Below, piece by piece: positions 23,151 through 37,426 of a stretch of DNA of 64,000 bases. A model generated the notes under the pieces. It searched no databases. It had not been told where the DNA came from and worked only from the letters and a program-made list of their open reading frames with translations. Within the stretch, counting starts at the first letter, position 1. Each line of letters opens with the position of its first letter. The DNA is from Muricea muricata (lineage: Eukaryota; Cnidaria; Anthozoa; Malacalcyonacea; Plexauridae), in NCBI GenBank assembly GCA_963855995.1, contig OY979717.1, positions 66,163,855 to 66,227,854 on the forward strand, given 5' to 3'. The position numbers were made by a program, and so were the translations under genes.

Positions 23151-26100
23151 GAATAAATTTCCAGGTGTCTACTAATAATAATCCACTAGACTTTACAAAA
23201 ATTCACTTTTTATTCAGTACTGTATAAAAAAGCAAAAATCAAAAAGCTATAGTCACTGGTCAGTGACTATCACCTCAGAGACAGTGAATCTAATTCTTAA
23301 TAGAAATCGAGTAATCTAATTTTTAAATGGCTCTTTACTGAATTCGTGAAGCGCTTCAACGTGCGAAGTTGTTTTTTTATTGAAATAGATTGTTTGGGTG
23401 CTTATACTGTAGACTGTAGGATAATCTAGCAGAAAAATAAGGAATTAAAACTATAAAACCGGGGGGGGGGGTTGTTTTGCCTGGAAGCAAGGCGCCATAT
23501 TTGAACATCAACCTGGTCAAAGTATGAGGGACATCAATTTTCACATGAAAATAGCGCAAAATCCGCGCGTGGCAGGAGTATTTCACATTGTTGTTGAAAG
23601 ATATTATATGTTTACATTTGGCTTTATGCAGCTTCCTTCATATCCAGGTACGCCGTGTTTCGAACCAACGCATTGTTACATTCTGTGTTACATTCGAATT
23701 CCAATAAAGGCTACAGCAATACGTAATATTCTTGGTATATCATATTCATATTGTAGTTTTGATAATGTCTATGTGCTATGACTATGTCATATTTGCTACA
23801 GCAAGGAACAAATTCACTTGTGTAAATGTAAATTTACTGGTTAAAATTTGCATTTCGTGCTTTGCGACACCATCTTGAATGCACTGTTTCTACCATCATG
23901 CTTACCCCCATTTTAATTAAGAATTGCCTCATTGTTTCCACACTGTAATATTGTTTTGTTCCTACTTGCCAAGATGGTCCCGAACCCAGAACTGTTGTAT
24001 TCTGGTTTATTATTATTAATTAAATATCACAGAACAGTGAATTCAGCAACCACAGGGTTGCTGTTTTTGCAGTTTTTGGCCAGAACAGCCAGTTGAACAG
24101 CCAGTTCAGCATTTTGAACAGAAAATACACTACACAGACTGGATACCATGGGGGTTACAAAACTGCATTAGCTCTAACTTTTGTAACTCATTTTATTCTA
24201 GTCTGTGCCAATAGGCAATTATATATTTTATGTCTGGACTACTAGAACAAATGCACATCTGATCAGCTTCCTCGTGGACTTTGTACATGACTTGTGTTTT
24301 TTTTCTACTCTTCTGTGGCCAGTGGTATAAAAAGTAGTTAAATTTTTTATTATGAAATGTCTCTTTTAGTAATTATCCATTTAAATAGCCACCGTAATGA
24401 TGGGGTTCTTTTAAATTAAGTTGGTGGGTGGGGGTAGCTGTTCACAAAAGTAGTATGAAATCATGTCCTTAAAAATCATACATGCTTTGATTTGCCATGC
24501 TCTAAATATAGGACGGTGTTACAAAGAAGGTATGATTCAACAAATTCCCACCCATTGTGCTGACCTGAAAAATATTTCACCCTACCCTGGGAACAGGCCT
24601 ACTTTTAAATGCTCAACAATCACCTATGAGTTTGGGGTGGGCATTTATCCCATGAATACATTCTTTTAATGTTGCATGCCAAAGAATTATGCCAGGGAAT
24701 TTGCAATTTATAAAAACCCACCAAAATTTATGGAGCAAGTGTGGGGGGCCAAAATGCATAGTTCACATTTTTGTGTGCCAACTGCTAAGCTGTTTGAAAA
24801 ATATTTTAGGCTGATGGGTATGGAATGCGTGCATGCATGGTTTTGATCCTAAAGTGTCGATTGATCTATAAATTTTGTGATCAGTGGCATAACAAGCTTG
24901 GAGGGGGCCAAACAGTACTTATATGTTCATCTTTAAAGACCATAAAAACAATCAGTTTCAAAAGAAATGAATTGAATATGCAGAAATCCAGAATGAAAAT
25001 GCATGAATATGTGACCCATTCGTTCTCAAGTTGATGAGATGTACAAAATACTAAAAAATATTTTTAAAAATGCTATTTTGCTAAGTTTGAGCCAACTACT
25101 CAAACCTGTACATTTGCAAATTCTCTGGCTAGTACTTTTAAATTTCAATACGAAATATTTTAAAATTTTTAAATTTTCGAATTTTCAGATTTTCCAAGCT
25201 CAGAGTTACCATCTTGACACAATGCATCACGAGCAAAATAAACTTTTAGGAAGTTTGCAGGTCTGATAAATGTTGTTATTGCATTATTCTGTTAGCTTTG
25301 TTATCTTGGCTAGGCTAAGAATTTACTCATTAGCATCATAAAATGTACGAATAGTGTACGAAGGCACAAACTCTTTTGCGCTTAGTATGCTGTATTTTTC
25401 GTCTACTCTCACGCAAAAAAGAAAAGTATAATTGTAACAAGATTGACTGTACATAATGTCACTGTCAGTCGTACACAATTTGCGGCATGCGTATGCAAAT
25501 AATTCAGTCAGTTACATATTGTAACTCCTAGATGAAAATCACCTTGACCTACATGACTGTATAGTGTATTGTGGGCGAAGGATACAATTTTTACATTCAT
25601 TTAAATATTTTTTCACCAAATAAATGGATATTGCCTTGCAAGATAAAAATGTAAAAACTACTCGGTTTCAAAAAGTTCTGAAGTTTGCTGGTTTAGCAAG
25701 TAGAGGCTTAATGAAAGCAGATATGATAAAAACGCGCTACCTTTTTAAATCACGCACACATAGGCATTAAAACTTGGGGAAGCATCCTACAAGTCCTAAT
25801 AATATTTCCTAAAGGAAAAAAATGTTGGCCAATATTTTAATTGATATTTCCTTGCTCTTGAGTCGCTTCTAGCACCTATAAAGGACTTTACGAAGTGGTA
25901 TAATTGCACCTTCATCTTATAGTACATTTACATACTTCAAGTACATATTATACCAGTTTTAAATAGGCACGTAGCACTTGCTTTGTGAAGCAAGTAGGAC
26001 AAGTAAAACTCATAGATTAGTATTTTGATATGAATTGGTATGTACAGTAGCTTGACAGTCTCTTGCATGTGGAAGGAAATATATTCATTTGTTTCCATGA

Positions 26101-29100
26101 CATAGGAGTATCCGTGTGATAAGTATGCAACGATGGAGCAGTCTTAGATACAATAACGTTAGAATTTACGGACGTTTTTGTATCCTGCATTTGTTCTATA
26201 TGAAAATTACAATCAGGTTTCAACAGAGGGACACGCTTCGTCTTGACGTAGTTGTTCGTCAAAAGTGAAAGTTTGTTGTATTTTTAGTTGCAGCATGTCG
26301 CACACCAAAGCCAGATTTGAATTCGGTATTTAATGATGATCAACTTTTGGAAACTTGTTCGACTTAACGTACAACAAAATGAACAAATGGAAAAAATGAA
26401 ATATTGACTATTGTTTAAATGTAAACGTTTCTGATAAGAAATTAGAATTAAATGCTCAAATTAAACTGTACGAAATGACATTTGCATGCAAACCAGCAAG
26501 CAGAATTACAAAGTCATGGACTTTCTTCAGCCTGAGTGACATGGATTTTTTTAAAAATACAATATTCGTAAAATGAACCATATTATTATATAAATCCGTC
26601 CTGAAATCTGATCATTATATGTTAAATAATATCAACTTGAATTCTTCTCACCTGTCAATTGTAGAAATGTGTTTGGTAGATATGACTCCGATCTTTGAAG
26701 TACCTTTCTAAACATGCGTATGTACCGTGTGTGCACAGTGACATTCTTAGGGCAGTGCTGTAATATAATTGATAGAACAACGGAGCGGATGGAAAGCGAA
26801 TATATATCTCAAGGTTTCAATAGTCCTCAGGAGCCTGTGGCATTTTTCATTTGACAGGCTTGGCAAAGCAGGCGGAGTACTTTTAAAACGTTTTGATGAA
26901 AATGGCTTACTTACCACGATGAAAGCGATAATTTGGCATCAGTTGTTCATAATTTGTTACAATTTGCACATTGTTGTCACCATGCTATACAAATTATCAC
27001 GTATAGCATTGAAAAATAACACAATACAAAGCAGCATGAAACAGAATGTACTATTATCTTCAAATCTGTTCCTTGGAATGAACTGTGTAATTAAGTCATT
27101 AGGAGATAATTATTATTCCGGTTTCTATAGTTCTTGTTTGCTTACATGTCCTGGAATTAACCACAGTAACGATCTGAGCATGGGTCATTTATAGAAAAGC
27201 TTTCTTTTTCCCTTGTCGCGTTCCATGTACTTCAGAGCATTATCCATTGTTACATAAATTCGTTACATTTTCCCCATAGTGTTAGATGCAGGTCTGGTCA
27301 TATGCCTAGGTGTACCGGATGAATTCCTTAAAAACACCTATTATATGCAGCCGATGATTTAAAGAAACATTAATCAATATAGGTTTTATTTTAGTTTAAG
27401 TCTTATAATAATCAATGTATACAAAATATGTCTTTATGTTGTATGTCAAATGAAGTTTGATCTTCTGATTGACATATACTATGACTTTGTCTCTTAAGCA
27501 CTGACCTCTTTACAACTGGAAAATTTTTCATCGTAATATATGTATTTGATATTATATGCTTTGAAGTGATCTAAATGTTCAAATATAGAACAAAATTCGG
27601 CTTTTGCACTGATGTTTGAGTTCTTTATGTGAGTACTAAACTTTAAAACGAGTGCATCTCCTACGTGCGTGTCGGAACTTGTTTTAGATCTTCATATCAA
27701 ATTAATTATTGCTTTCACAAGAGTTTTTTATCATGTCAAAAAACGAAAAAATTGTATTCTGATCAAATCATAAAGTTTTACAATATGGATGGTTGTGCAA
27801 TATTTAACTTTATAATTTATTTGGATGCACTTCATAAATTACATAGTTTGCACTTAAGGGTCGATTAGAACGTTGTAAATATATAGTCCGTTTCCGGACA
27901 GTAAGAAATATTGCACATGAGGAATTCTTTTCTCAAACAAACTTTGAAATCTAGTGAATGTAAAAGTTGGAATTGTTACTGGTTATTTGGCTTACCAATT
28001 TAACCAACTTTGAAAAACTGCAATGAGAAATTCTGAGGTTGAGCGATTCAATTTTATATCTCCAGGGAGTAGCTTGTTGTACGACGCTAAGTTTGCTAAG
28101 GTCTTTTTCGTGTGAGCAATTGAACATTTTTTCCTTTTTTGATGTGTGGGATAATTTGAAAAACAACTACATATACGGTATTATATCTTTAGCATGACAG
28201 GCCTGGCTCAAGTCCAAGTTCATACATTAGCAGTATTTTTGTTAAGTGCGTACCATTAATTGCATAGCTTGCATCTCATTTACTTTATTCGCCGCGTTGT
28301 CGTGTCTTTTTAAAGTATCCATTGCTTTTCGTTTATCGTTTTCATATTGCGAATGCACCAATTGTTTCGTCACATTTTTCATTTCGTCACGTGATTGGTT
28401 TCGCATACACGTGCTTAATTAAATTTAAATTTAGTCACAATTTTTTTTATTGTAACATTTCAGCTCGATTTGGTGCTTTATTGGGTTGTATATTCTAACT
28501 TTTTTCGTTATTGGATTGTATATTTTAATGGAAGTGAGAATCCAAAGACGTCCTTTTATGACACACTAGAATCTTGATTTACGCAAGAAATGCCAGAACA
28601 GTTACCGTATATACTGCACCAGTTCAGTCCCCTCCTCTTTACCAGTTTAAAATAGGCCTCCGCCCTCTACTTAGCTAACACCCACTTTTAATAACCACCC
28701 GCTTCAATGATATGTCAAAATATAACTGAAATCTCTTCAAATATAACGTTCAATTAGAATAATGCGTTTTTAACATTTTTTGACGAATGGTTCATAGGTG
28801 TTAAAATATATCTGCATCCTTCAATAATTATGATTCCGTAACATATTATATTACAAAGAAATACTAAAGTTTCCTGCCTACACACCTTCCTTGAAAAAAT
28901 AATCCGTTGGGGTTGGAGGGATAGGTTAGTCGCGAAATTACTAAGTTGCAAATGGAGCAAAGGCTATGTTCTATCTGAAGTTTAATAATAGATTAGGTTA
29001 ATTGTTTTATAAATTATAGCTTTTTTCTTGTTTTGGATTAAAGAAACTCAGATGAGTACGTTTCCTGTTATGTCCATTATGTACCACATGTACACTACAT

Positions 29101-31968
29101 GTTCTCATGATGTTCAACGTATCTACAAAGTTGCGTAGGTGAAAAAGTTGATTACATTAGTCAATACAATGCTTTGTACCTTTTATATGTTTTTAGAATT
29201 TGGAATTTTATAATTGCATCTATATGCACTTAATAATAGAAAGATGAATACAAAATGTTTGGAGATATGAACAATGTTTCCATATTAGTTATCAGGCGTT
29301 TATCTATAGACGTTGGAATGTGCAGCTATTACAGTAAATATATTTTGAAGGATTTTCTTTGCTTTTAATGCCCTTTCATGACCTTTGATTCCTTTTAGTT
29401 TGTTCTAGCACAAACAAACTTTAGTTTTTTCCTTCAAGATGTCGAGTATAGTTAATGGAGCCATTAATATAAGTTTTGTTAAATATCGATTGCCTGCGTT
29501 AAGTAATTAACGTATTTTACCCGGACGTATTTACTCAAATGTGCTAGTAACGTTTTGTTTCATTTTGCCTTATATAGAGACGGTTCATTCCAAAAAACGT
29601 GAGCTTGAGTGGAGTTCGTGAGAAGTAAACCCTTTAAAGGTGAGGCGTAAATTAGTTTTAATTTAGTTCGTATAATAAAATATTGCTAACTTCAAAGAAA
29701 ATATCTAATCTGCACTGCTCGGCATTGTTATAAGGCATGGTTTTAAAACAATTTTGACCCAGCAGTTCTACGCGAGCACTTTAATTCACAATTGCCAATG
29801 GAGAACGGTTGTGTTGACTCGATCTTACGTAATTTCCATTTAGGTATTTTAAAAGAGTATAAGGAACTTTTTGATCAACAAAGACATTGAAAAAATTATG
29901 TAATTTTTGGTAAAATTTGTTTTAAGCGGTAAATGACACAATCCTGTGTGCATAAAAAACCCTTTGATTAATTTCTGTCTGTGTCTTAGTCAATGACAAA
30001 AAACTTTCAAACGCTTCATGGTTTGTCTTCCTAACAGAACGGGCGCACCCTAACTGGGCAAGTTACAAAATTTTATGAAGCTATAAAAGTGATTTTACCT
30101 GTTGATATCGTTGCAAACCTCCAAAAATGTGAGTGCTTTGTGAGGTCCAAGTTCACGGCAGGTTGAGTCAAGTCAACGTTCGGCGTTACTGTAGTTTTGA
30201 TACCCTGTGACAATGCTACTTATGCTCGTCATCGCCTGCATGACTTATGCACAGCGGATCTGGCTTCAGTTTTGTGAAGCAGTTACCCCGGCGAAAAAAT
30301 ATGTTATTAGGAAAAAAACGATCATGAAGATATTTTGTATCGCCATAGGCTAGTGAGGCAAACGTTTTTGTCTAGTTAGGTTTGCAACGGCATATTCAAC
30401 TTAAGCATGTGACACGAGCAATTTTTTGTTTTCTCAAAATGCCCTTAAATAGTTCCTACTGTAAGTAATTTTATTATAGTTCCTTCATCATTTGTTGTTT
30501 TGAATTTAAAAAATCTTTTAGTGCTGCTTAGAACGATAATATAACGCACGGCTTCAGTTATGTATATCGTTCACATTGCATACACATGTGACACGTTTTT
30601 ATGCCACAAGAGTCAAGACAAGTTTTAAGGTGTTAACGCAATAACTTACAGCAACTATAGCAACGATGGAACTATTATGACATATATATAAATGTTGGAA
30701 ATAATTTCAGTTTGTATTCACGCGGTTGTGTTTTAGTTTGTGTGGAGCCAAAATGACAATGATTGCACAATACTTACGCCAAACCTTCAGTTTGTTGGCT
30801 AAAATGTAACGGTTTATCTCTCAATAGAACATAATTCATAATCAATTCATCAGATGCGGTTTGGTAATACCACATTTGAAATTCTTGAATTATTATTTGT
30901 AAATTTTAATAGTGTTGTTGTTACCTGAACAGAACTCTGATATATGAAAACTATATTAAAAACATTTTAAAGCATATTTGGTTATTTTGTCGTTTTCAAA
31001 AGATTTCTTTTTTAAAAGTGACCCAACAAACGCATCATAATGTAAAAATACTGAATCAATTTGGGCACGGGGCCACTTCAATTACTACAGATAGCGAAGC
31101 TGGCAAACAAAATGTACAGCAATGCATAGAATAGAATGTTATGCATGTTTTCTTAGTTTCTTAATGGATATAAAATTAAGAGTTTTTTTATTATTGTACT
31201 TGTAGTTTCGCGATTGTATGAATATATTTCATTTATACCCCTACCCCTTTATAAAGTTTCCCAAGTTTTGTACTTTTCTGATATTTTCGTGTGATGCCTG
31301 TTTCTATCCCGTACTTGTATACATCTGGTAACAAGTCATAACTCACAGACCTGATTCATCACATCTATGAGTGGTACACATCCATGTTTATAATGTTTTG
31401 AAAGCTATTAGTGCTATGACCTAACCTGTTAACCTTTGGTTGCTACTGTAGTAGGAAGTAATTTCCTCTACTTATTTAGAATCAATATTAGGATTTATGT
31501 ATTACCCGGTCCTTGTGGTACTTTTTGACGGTAAAAACCCAGTAAAAAGCATATAAAAATGTATTCCGTTTCGCTCTTTTCAATCTTTAGCACTCAAGGT
31601 AGTAAGCGCGATCCCGTCAAGTCCAATTTCGTTTTGCTTTTTAAATCCCTGCCTGTTACGGTACAGACATAAGTAAACTTTTTATTGCCTAAATGTGAAG
31701 GTTGGAAATTTTGGGAGTAATTTAACATGTGTTGAAGATGGTTTACAGTTGAAGCTGTATAAAAGGTAATTACCGTGTTATGTTGTAACTGAAAACTGAG
31801 ATTAAGTTATCTGTGCTGGAAAAATTATTTTGAATTGATTGACCATAGCAATAGTTAATATATTAGTTTCAAGCTTTTAGCTTTCAGAACCTAAACAACC
31901 CTAAAGGTATAAAATAATTCATATGTACATATAATTACATTGTCTGAAGGAAGATCCATTTTAATATA
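23151..31968. other. about 8.8 kb without a recognisable gene
   Basis: AT-rich non-coding DNA. A G-run lies at 23461-23470. The phrase AACAGCCAGTT repeats near 24085-24110. The open stretch 26769-27194 (141 residues) is unlike any family known to me and of a length chance can produce here. A short hairpin AGTTTGT/ACAAACT lies at 29397-29423. No RNA gene or transposon was recognised. Confidence 0.55.
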
Positions 31969-32224
31969 CAGCTAATTCAATTAAGGTTGACATTGACAAT
32001 AGTCAAATGTGCAATATGATCGATTGAGTGCCAAAGGAATGATGATTCGTTACATGCGAATGTAAAAGATATCATTATATAGATACTATATTTATAACCC
32101 AGCAAGGCTGCTGATGTGTTGATCTTATTTATAACTATATTATTACCATCATTTTTTTATGCTCATGCATATTGCACATTTGCCATTTGACTGTTGTCGA
32201 TGTCAACCTTATTTGAATTAGCTG
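31969..32224. mobile_element. TA-flanked MITE with CAGCTAATTCAA termini
   Basis: Left end CAGCTAATTCAATTAAGG and the complement of the right end CAGCTAATTCAAATAAGG match, continuing through TTGACAT.GACAA.AGTCAAATG for about 50 bp. TA at both borders (31967-31968 and 32225-32226). 256 bp, non-coding; Tc1/mariner-type by its target duplication. Confidence 0.8.
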
Positions 32225-35200
32225 TAGCTACCAAACGTATCGTGAGGTTAAACGCAAAACAAAATTAGAAGTTTTATTAGTTAAAACTTTTTGTATTATT
32301 ATTTATTTGATATATACTTGATGTGAAAGTTAACCAATTAAACGTTACGACTGCATAACTTTACAAAATACTCAGGTAAAGTGTACTAATTATATAAAAG
32401 TTTTGTACACAGTAGCTAACTTCTTAAAAATATCACACAAGAACTTGGCGGTTTTCGTGCGAAGTATATCTAAAAGTATGTACCACGCTAAAGCTTTTAC
32501 TCGAAAGGTTGATGCATGTTCATGCTACGTTTTCCAGATTGTTTCATTCTGTGATTCCTTAATTATATTGGAACCACAAAAAATCTAGTTATATACCTTA
32601 TAGTTTGTTCATTCTATTTTCATTAAAGCAGGAGTATACTGAAAGTGTAATAAATAGGGATAACAATCAACGTCTTTTACTAAATTGATATAATGAAGCC
32701 TTTATACAATTAATAAGGAAGCCAAAGAGATGAATTGGTGTACCGCGTAATGAACCGAAGACAGGCATTTGATGTTTGATGAGTTTCAAATGTTTGCTAT
32801 GTTCTGTTTAAATTTAGTTTACTCGTCCTTTTCTTTATGAGACTGGATTTTAAACTACGTTTGTACTCGTGTTCTTGGTGATAATTTAGAAAACTGGTTA
32901 CATTAACGTTTTGTACGTGATGATCAATAAAAGCTAATGGCAATGGTAAAATTTTGTTACATATATTTGTAGTGAAAGTACTGAAAACTTACCAATCAAT
33001 ATTCAACGTCTTTAGCTAAGTCTTGAAGAATCAGTGTATCCACGTTAGTATTCAACTCTTGTAGCGAAGCGAATCAAATCTCTTATCCAATTGTTGACCA
33101 GCCCACGGATTTTCTTTATATTGTTTCTTAATTGGCGTTGAATCCGGATTATCTAGTTACTGTAATAACCAATCTCTTAAGGGGATATATTTTCCTCGTA
33201 TAGCATAGATATCGAAGGTCATGTAGTTTTTGTGAATGCCGTTGCTCGAAACTGAAGGATTACAAAGATTGACACAGGTTTAAACAAAACAGCCAGTTTT
33301 GATTGATTGCCAACTTCACATGACGTTAAGTTTATAGGAGGGAAATCTGCATGTGGTTTATACTCATTTAGCACTGCACGCTGAACGCTGGAAACCGCCA
33401 AAATAACTCTTAAAGCGCCTGCACAGAGGAAAGCGTTTAACTTTGATACATTTAATCAGTGGTTTGGAAAAGACTAACCCTCGTGTAATTTGAAAATCAT
33501 TAAAATTTGTAGATATATTGGTACTTATATATGGTTTAGATGCGCACGAAGCAATTATTAACGATATATATTGCATTTCTTTTTGGCGGAACTTGGGATG
33601 GAGGAAAAATTGTTTTAAGATGTGTATATAGAAGTATGCATAAATGGCACGTATTCATAAAATGGCACAGTAATAGTAAATTAAAGTAAATCGCATTTTA
33701 CATGTTATTCACTGCATGTAAAACGTTAGGAAAGGATGTGTCATCAAACAGTGGATGCAAAGTGTTCTGATGTATAAATGTTCAGAGATGATAAAATAAA
33801 ATTAAGGAAACGTAATATTGCTATTAAGTAAATTGTCATTTTTTTCTCAGCTTGGGCAATATCTGACAATCCCTTACTTTAGTTTCAATTTGGTTTGCGT
33901 TGGTCGCAAATGAAACGAAATAAACAAAATAGGTACAAGTATATTCATTTCTTCAAATGAGGATGCCTCAAATCGTGATCAGTTTTAGGGTTGCTAATTA
34001 ATTAATCTTGGGCCTTTTAATCAGTTTGTTTCTTGTAATTATGTGTACATATTTCATATAATGTATGCTGTAAGCATGAAGCGGCGCTCTTTACTATGAT
34101 TAAGATTGATTTCCTGCGTACAACGGTAGCTTAATCCAACTTTATACTGTTCTTATCTGGCGTTCGGATCCGCTTTTCCTCAAACTGCAAAATTGAGACG
34201 TACCTTTATGCTATAAGGAGCTAACAAAGGCGACACCGCAAAACGACTGGAATGCTGAGATCCATTTTCTCTTGAACTTCACTAGCATGCATCCTTCGGT
34301 CGTTAATAAATTTTTGTTTTGTGTTCTTTTTGGCGTGAGCTGTATACAAAGGAAATTGTGTCGGCTTGTAGAAATAATGACAGCACTATTGCATAATCGT
34401 TGTTTTCAAACAGTTGTCGCAGAACTTTAAGCCAGCTAAATGATCACAGATCTTAATAAACTATGCCGTTTATTAATGAGGGATATTATACATATCATGG
34501 GATGTCAAAATTCAGGGCTAAAGTAAAGCTGCTTGTTTTTTCGAATGCGTGCAGGAAACATACCCCAATGAATTTCAAATAAAGTTCACAATCGACCGTC
34601 AAATTTAATTAAACTGCCAAATCCTATTGAGTTTAGATATCTATTAAATGTCAATAGCTCCTGCGGTGAATCCCAACAAGCGTTTTATATGCTTATTGTA
34701 AATCTCGGTAGACACAGCGGAACATTCCTGTGACACTGAGGTTCGAGCAAAAGCCGGGAAATATTGTTTATTACCAATGTTTTTCACACTAACTTTGTTT
34801 ACTAGATCCATCCTAGCTTTCAATCAAATTGGCACCACACGATGGAGCGTGGGAAAGTGAAATAGTGTAGATAGGCACAAAATATCTAAAGAAGATTTAT
34901 CGTACAAATAATTGAGATGAAAAGCAATAATCTTTTTATAGATTCAAGCAAATTTTGCTAATACACAATGACAGTTAAAACAATGCCCTATAAAAATTCT
35001 AATCGTAATTCCCGTCGACTTCGTTGTTTTAGACTATAGATATGGACGTTATGGCGCTGTCATTGTTGGCATTTACCACAATGACATATCATATGATTTT
35101 CTTACAATAAAATAATCAACGTAACAAGCAAGGACAAGTGCATGCTGGGTTTGATTGTTTTTCCATAATTTAAGTGAATTGTTGTAATGACCAGAGAACA

Positions 35201-35442
35201 GCAAGAAAAAGCAAAATCTTTGAGCATCGTAGCAAGATCTCATAACTACACCACTGTTGGAAATTCGGATGTTCGCGGCATGAAATGTCGTCTCATGGGA
35301 AAAATGAAAAGGATGAAAATGCGCTTTCAAAGGACCCTCCCACGCGTGTCGCCATCGCCTTAGACTTTAGACTATAAGAAAGCATAGTTCAGCATATATG
35401 CTCCGTCGCACGGTTGTATTTGGCTCCGCTTGTGGTTGTAGT
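32225..35442. other. no recognisable gene
   Basis: AT-rich DNA. Open stretches up to 85 residues, none recognised. Confidence 0.5.
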
Positions 35443-35551
35443 TATCTATCAAGGTTGGGCTTGCTTGGTTATATTTTTAGGAACATAATTTCTATCTGTC
35501 AAGGATGCGCTTCAGTAAAAATTGCTTCCGAATATTTTTAGGAACATATCG
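35443..35551. repeat. two-unit tandem repeat
   Basis: ATCTATCAAGGTTGGGCTT..ATATTTTTAGGAACATA is followed by ATCTGTCAAGGATGCGCTT..ATATTTTTAGGAACATA. Two diverged units of about 55-60 bp. Confidence 0.6.
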
Positions 35552-36204
35552 CTTTTCCAGCTGATGGGAATTATGAAGGGAAAATGACGTAAGGGCACGT
35601 ACATATTTTTTTATATATATCTTTGATCCTGTTATTAGAAATTCTCATTTAAACGTAAAAAAGCCAATATGTCAAACAGTTTGCCCTGGTTTAAATCCCA
35701 AAGTTAGTATCACTCTTACTCTCAGCTTAATCCTTGTCCTAACGCTAGTCATAAGTCAATCACACTCTAAAGTCAATTTAACACCCCCGACGCGTCGTAG
35801 CGGCCTTTACCTTTTCCTCACGTTTTACTAGAAAGCAATGTCACCTTTTCTGAAGGCGTGGTCAGTTTTTATAATTTCTTAAACTTCGCAATAAGGTTGG
35901 GTAACCGCAACACCCGTCAATCCGTCATCAATTACTGCGGTCGCGTGGGTTGGTAAAATTTTACGATCCCAACAACGGAATACTTAGAGAAAACCGGCAA
36001 CGACTCTGGGGAGACCTCTAGTTTTTAAGTGCAACGCAAATATTTAAGCATGTACCGGCCCTAACGGCCACTCGTGTCCCTTGGCGAGGAAATAGTAGTT
36101 TTAATTTTAAAAGGTATCTTCTAATTATTGGTGAATACGTAATGATTCTTGCCCTGCTGTGGAGATTTTGGAGTGGATGTACTTGGTTGTCTTCACCAAT
36201 ATCC
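35552..36204. other. no recognisable gene; locally GC-richer
   Basis: Contains moderately GC-rich phrases at 35785-36080 (for example CGACGCGTCGTAGCGGCC), unlike surrounding DNA, but no open frame or RNA fold was recognised. Confidence 0.4.
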
Positions 36205-36350
36205 CTGCCTCGTTGTTAACTTGTTGTTAACTTATTTCCTACCTCGTTGTCCCTGCCTCGTCCTTCATCCCTGCCTCGTTGTTAACTTGTTGTTAACCTG
36301 TTAACTAACTTGTTGACTTATTTCTTTAAGTTCGTTGTTAACTTATTTAA
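36205..36350. repeat. GTTAACTTGTTGTTAAC minisatellite
   Basis: Irregular repetition of CCCTGCCTCGTTGTTAACTT, TTGTTGTTAAC and CTCGTTGTCCCTGCCTCG. Several shuffled units are present, not a clean array. Confidence 0.7.
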
Positions 36351-36569
36351 CCGTTTAATTTCTTATTTTTGTGTGAGATTATTTGGCTGGTAGATGACAT
36401 CTAGAATACAATTAATTTAATCTAACAGTTTACGATAATTTTGATAAATATGAGCAGAACTGTTGGTATGAATTATGTGAATATTAACCAAGAGTAAAGA
36501 TTACGCAATTTAACGCAGGTAATCCACTGTAGTTTTCATGATCATTGACTCTGTCGACAGAAGGACATA

Positions 36570-37426
36570 CAGTACTGTGCAAATGTTTTAGGCACCCTGT
36601 TTTTTAGCTTTTACATAAAAAGTCATATCTAACCCAAAATGGAACCAATTACAATGAAATTTTTATGGGTGATGGAGCAAAATGATACTTGCAACTTGTT
36701 ACTTAAAAACATGGATATTGCAAACCGGAAGTTCAGTTTAACCGAAATGGTGATATACTACTTTTTTGAGATATCATCATTATATCCATATACAGTTTTA
36801 GAATAATTAATCTTTTTTTGCAGTAACACTGTAGCAAAACTAAATTATTGTCGCTAAATTATTTTAAGAATATTGATCAATTTGGTGCAACGTGCAGTGT
36901 TCAGTTTTGAAAAAACAGCCTTCTTGAATACTCTTGGTACTCTATTTGTGATCATTTTTCTGCAACGTTTTAGCATGTGCAAATTATATGGAATAACAGC
37001 ATTTCAATTTTAGGGCAAATATCAACAACCATTGGTCAAACTAAACCGCCTTATATAGCATCATATTATATTAGATTTTTAAACATGGTTGCAAAGTGAA
37101 AAAATTTAAATCAACTTTTCGCGCTAAAGATTTTTGTTATTTCTGAACCACTGTAACCACTTTGCAACAGAATCACGCTGAAAACTTCAACAAAAAAGTT
37201 AAGTTGCGTGCTTCATTTTTGAATTTGAGGACAAGTTGTAACCAGTACTTCCGATAATAGCTAAACTTCCGGTTCGCATAATCAATTGTTTAAAAGTAAC
37301 TCATGACAGATAACATTTGTCTCTACCACATGCTAAATTTCATGAAATCGGCTCTATTTTAAATTAGATATTAGCTTTCACGTGAGAGGCAAAAAGAGGG
37401 ATGCCTAAAACTTTTGCACAGTACTG
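36570..37426. mobile_element. non-autonomous Tc1/mariner element with about 200-bp inverted repeats
   Basis: Both ends begin CAGTACTGTGCAAA.GTTTTAGGCA, a terminus widely seen in Tc1/mariner elements, next to TA (36568-36569 and 37427-37428). The arms stay related through TAATATCTAA, AACCGGAAGTT and AGTACT for about 200 bp. The middle (about 36780-37200) has no transposase. Length 857 bp. Confidence 0.88.

Noticed and set aside
26769..27194. 141-codon open frame as a gene
   Set aside because: No recognisable domain, no splice or promoter context, and a length that chance can give in a 64-kb window.
30108..30390. CGTTGCAAACCT and its complement as transposon ends
   Set aside because: Only 12 bp match, the inner sequences do not pair, and no target duplication was seen.
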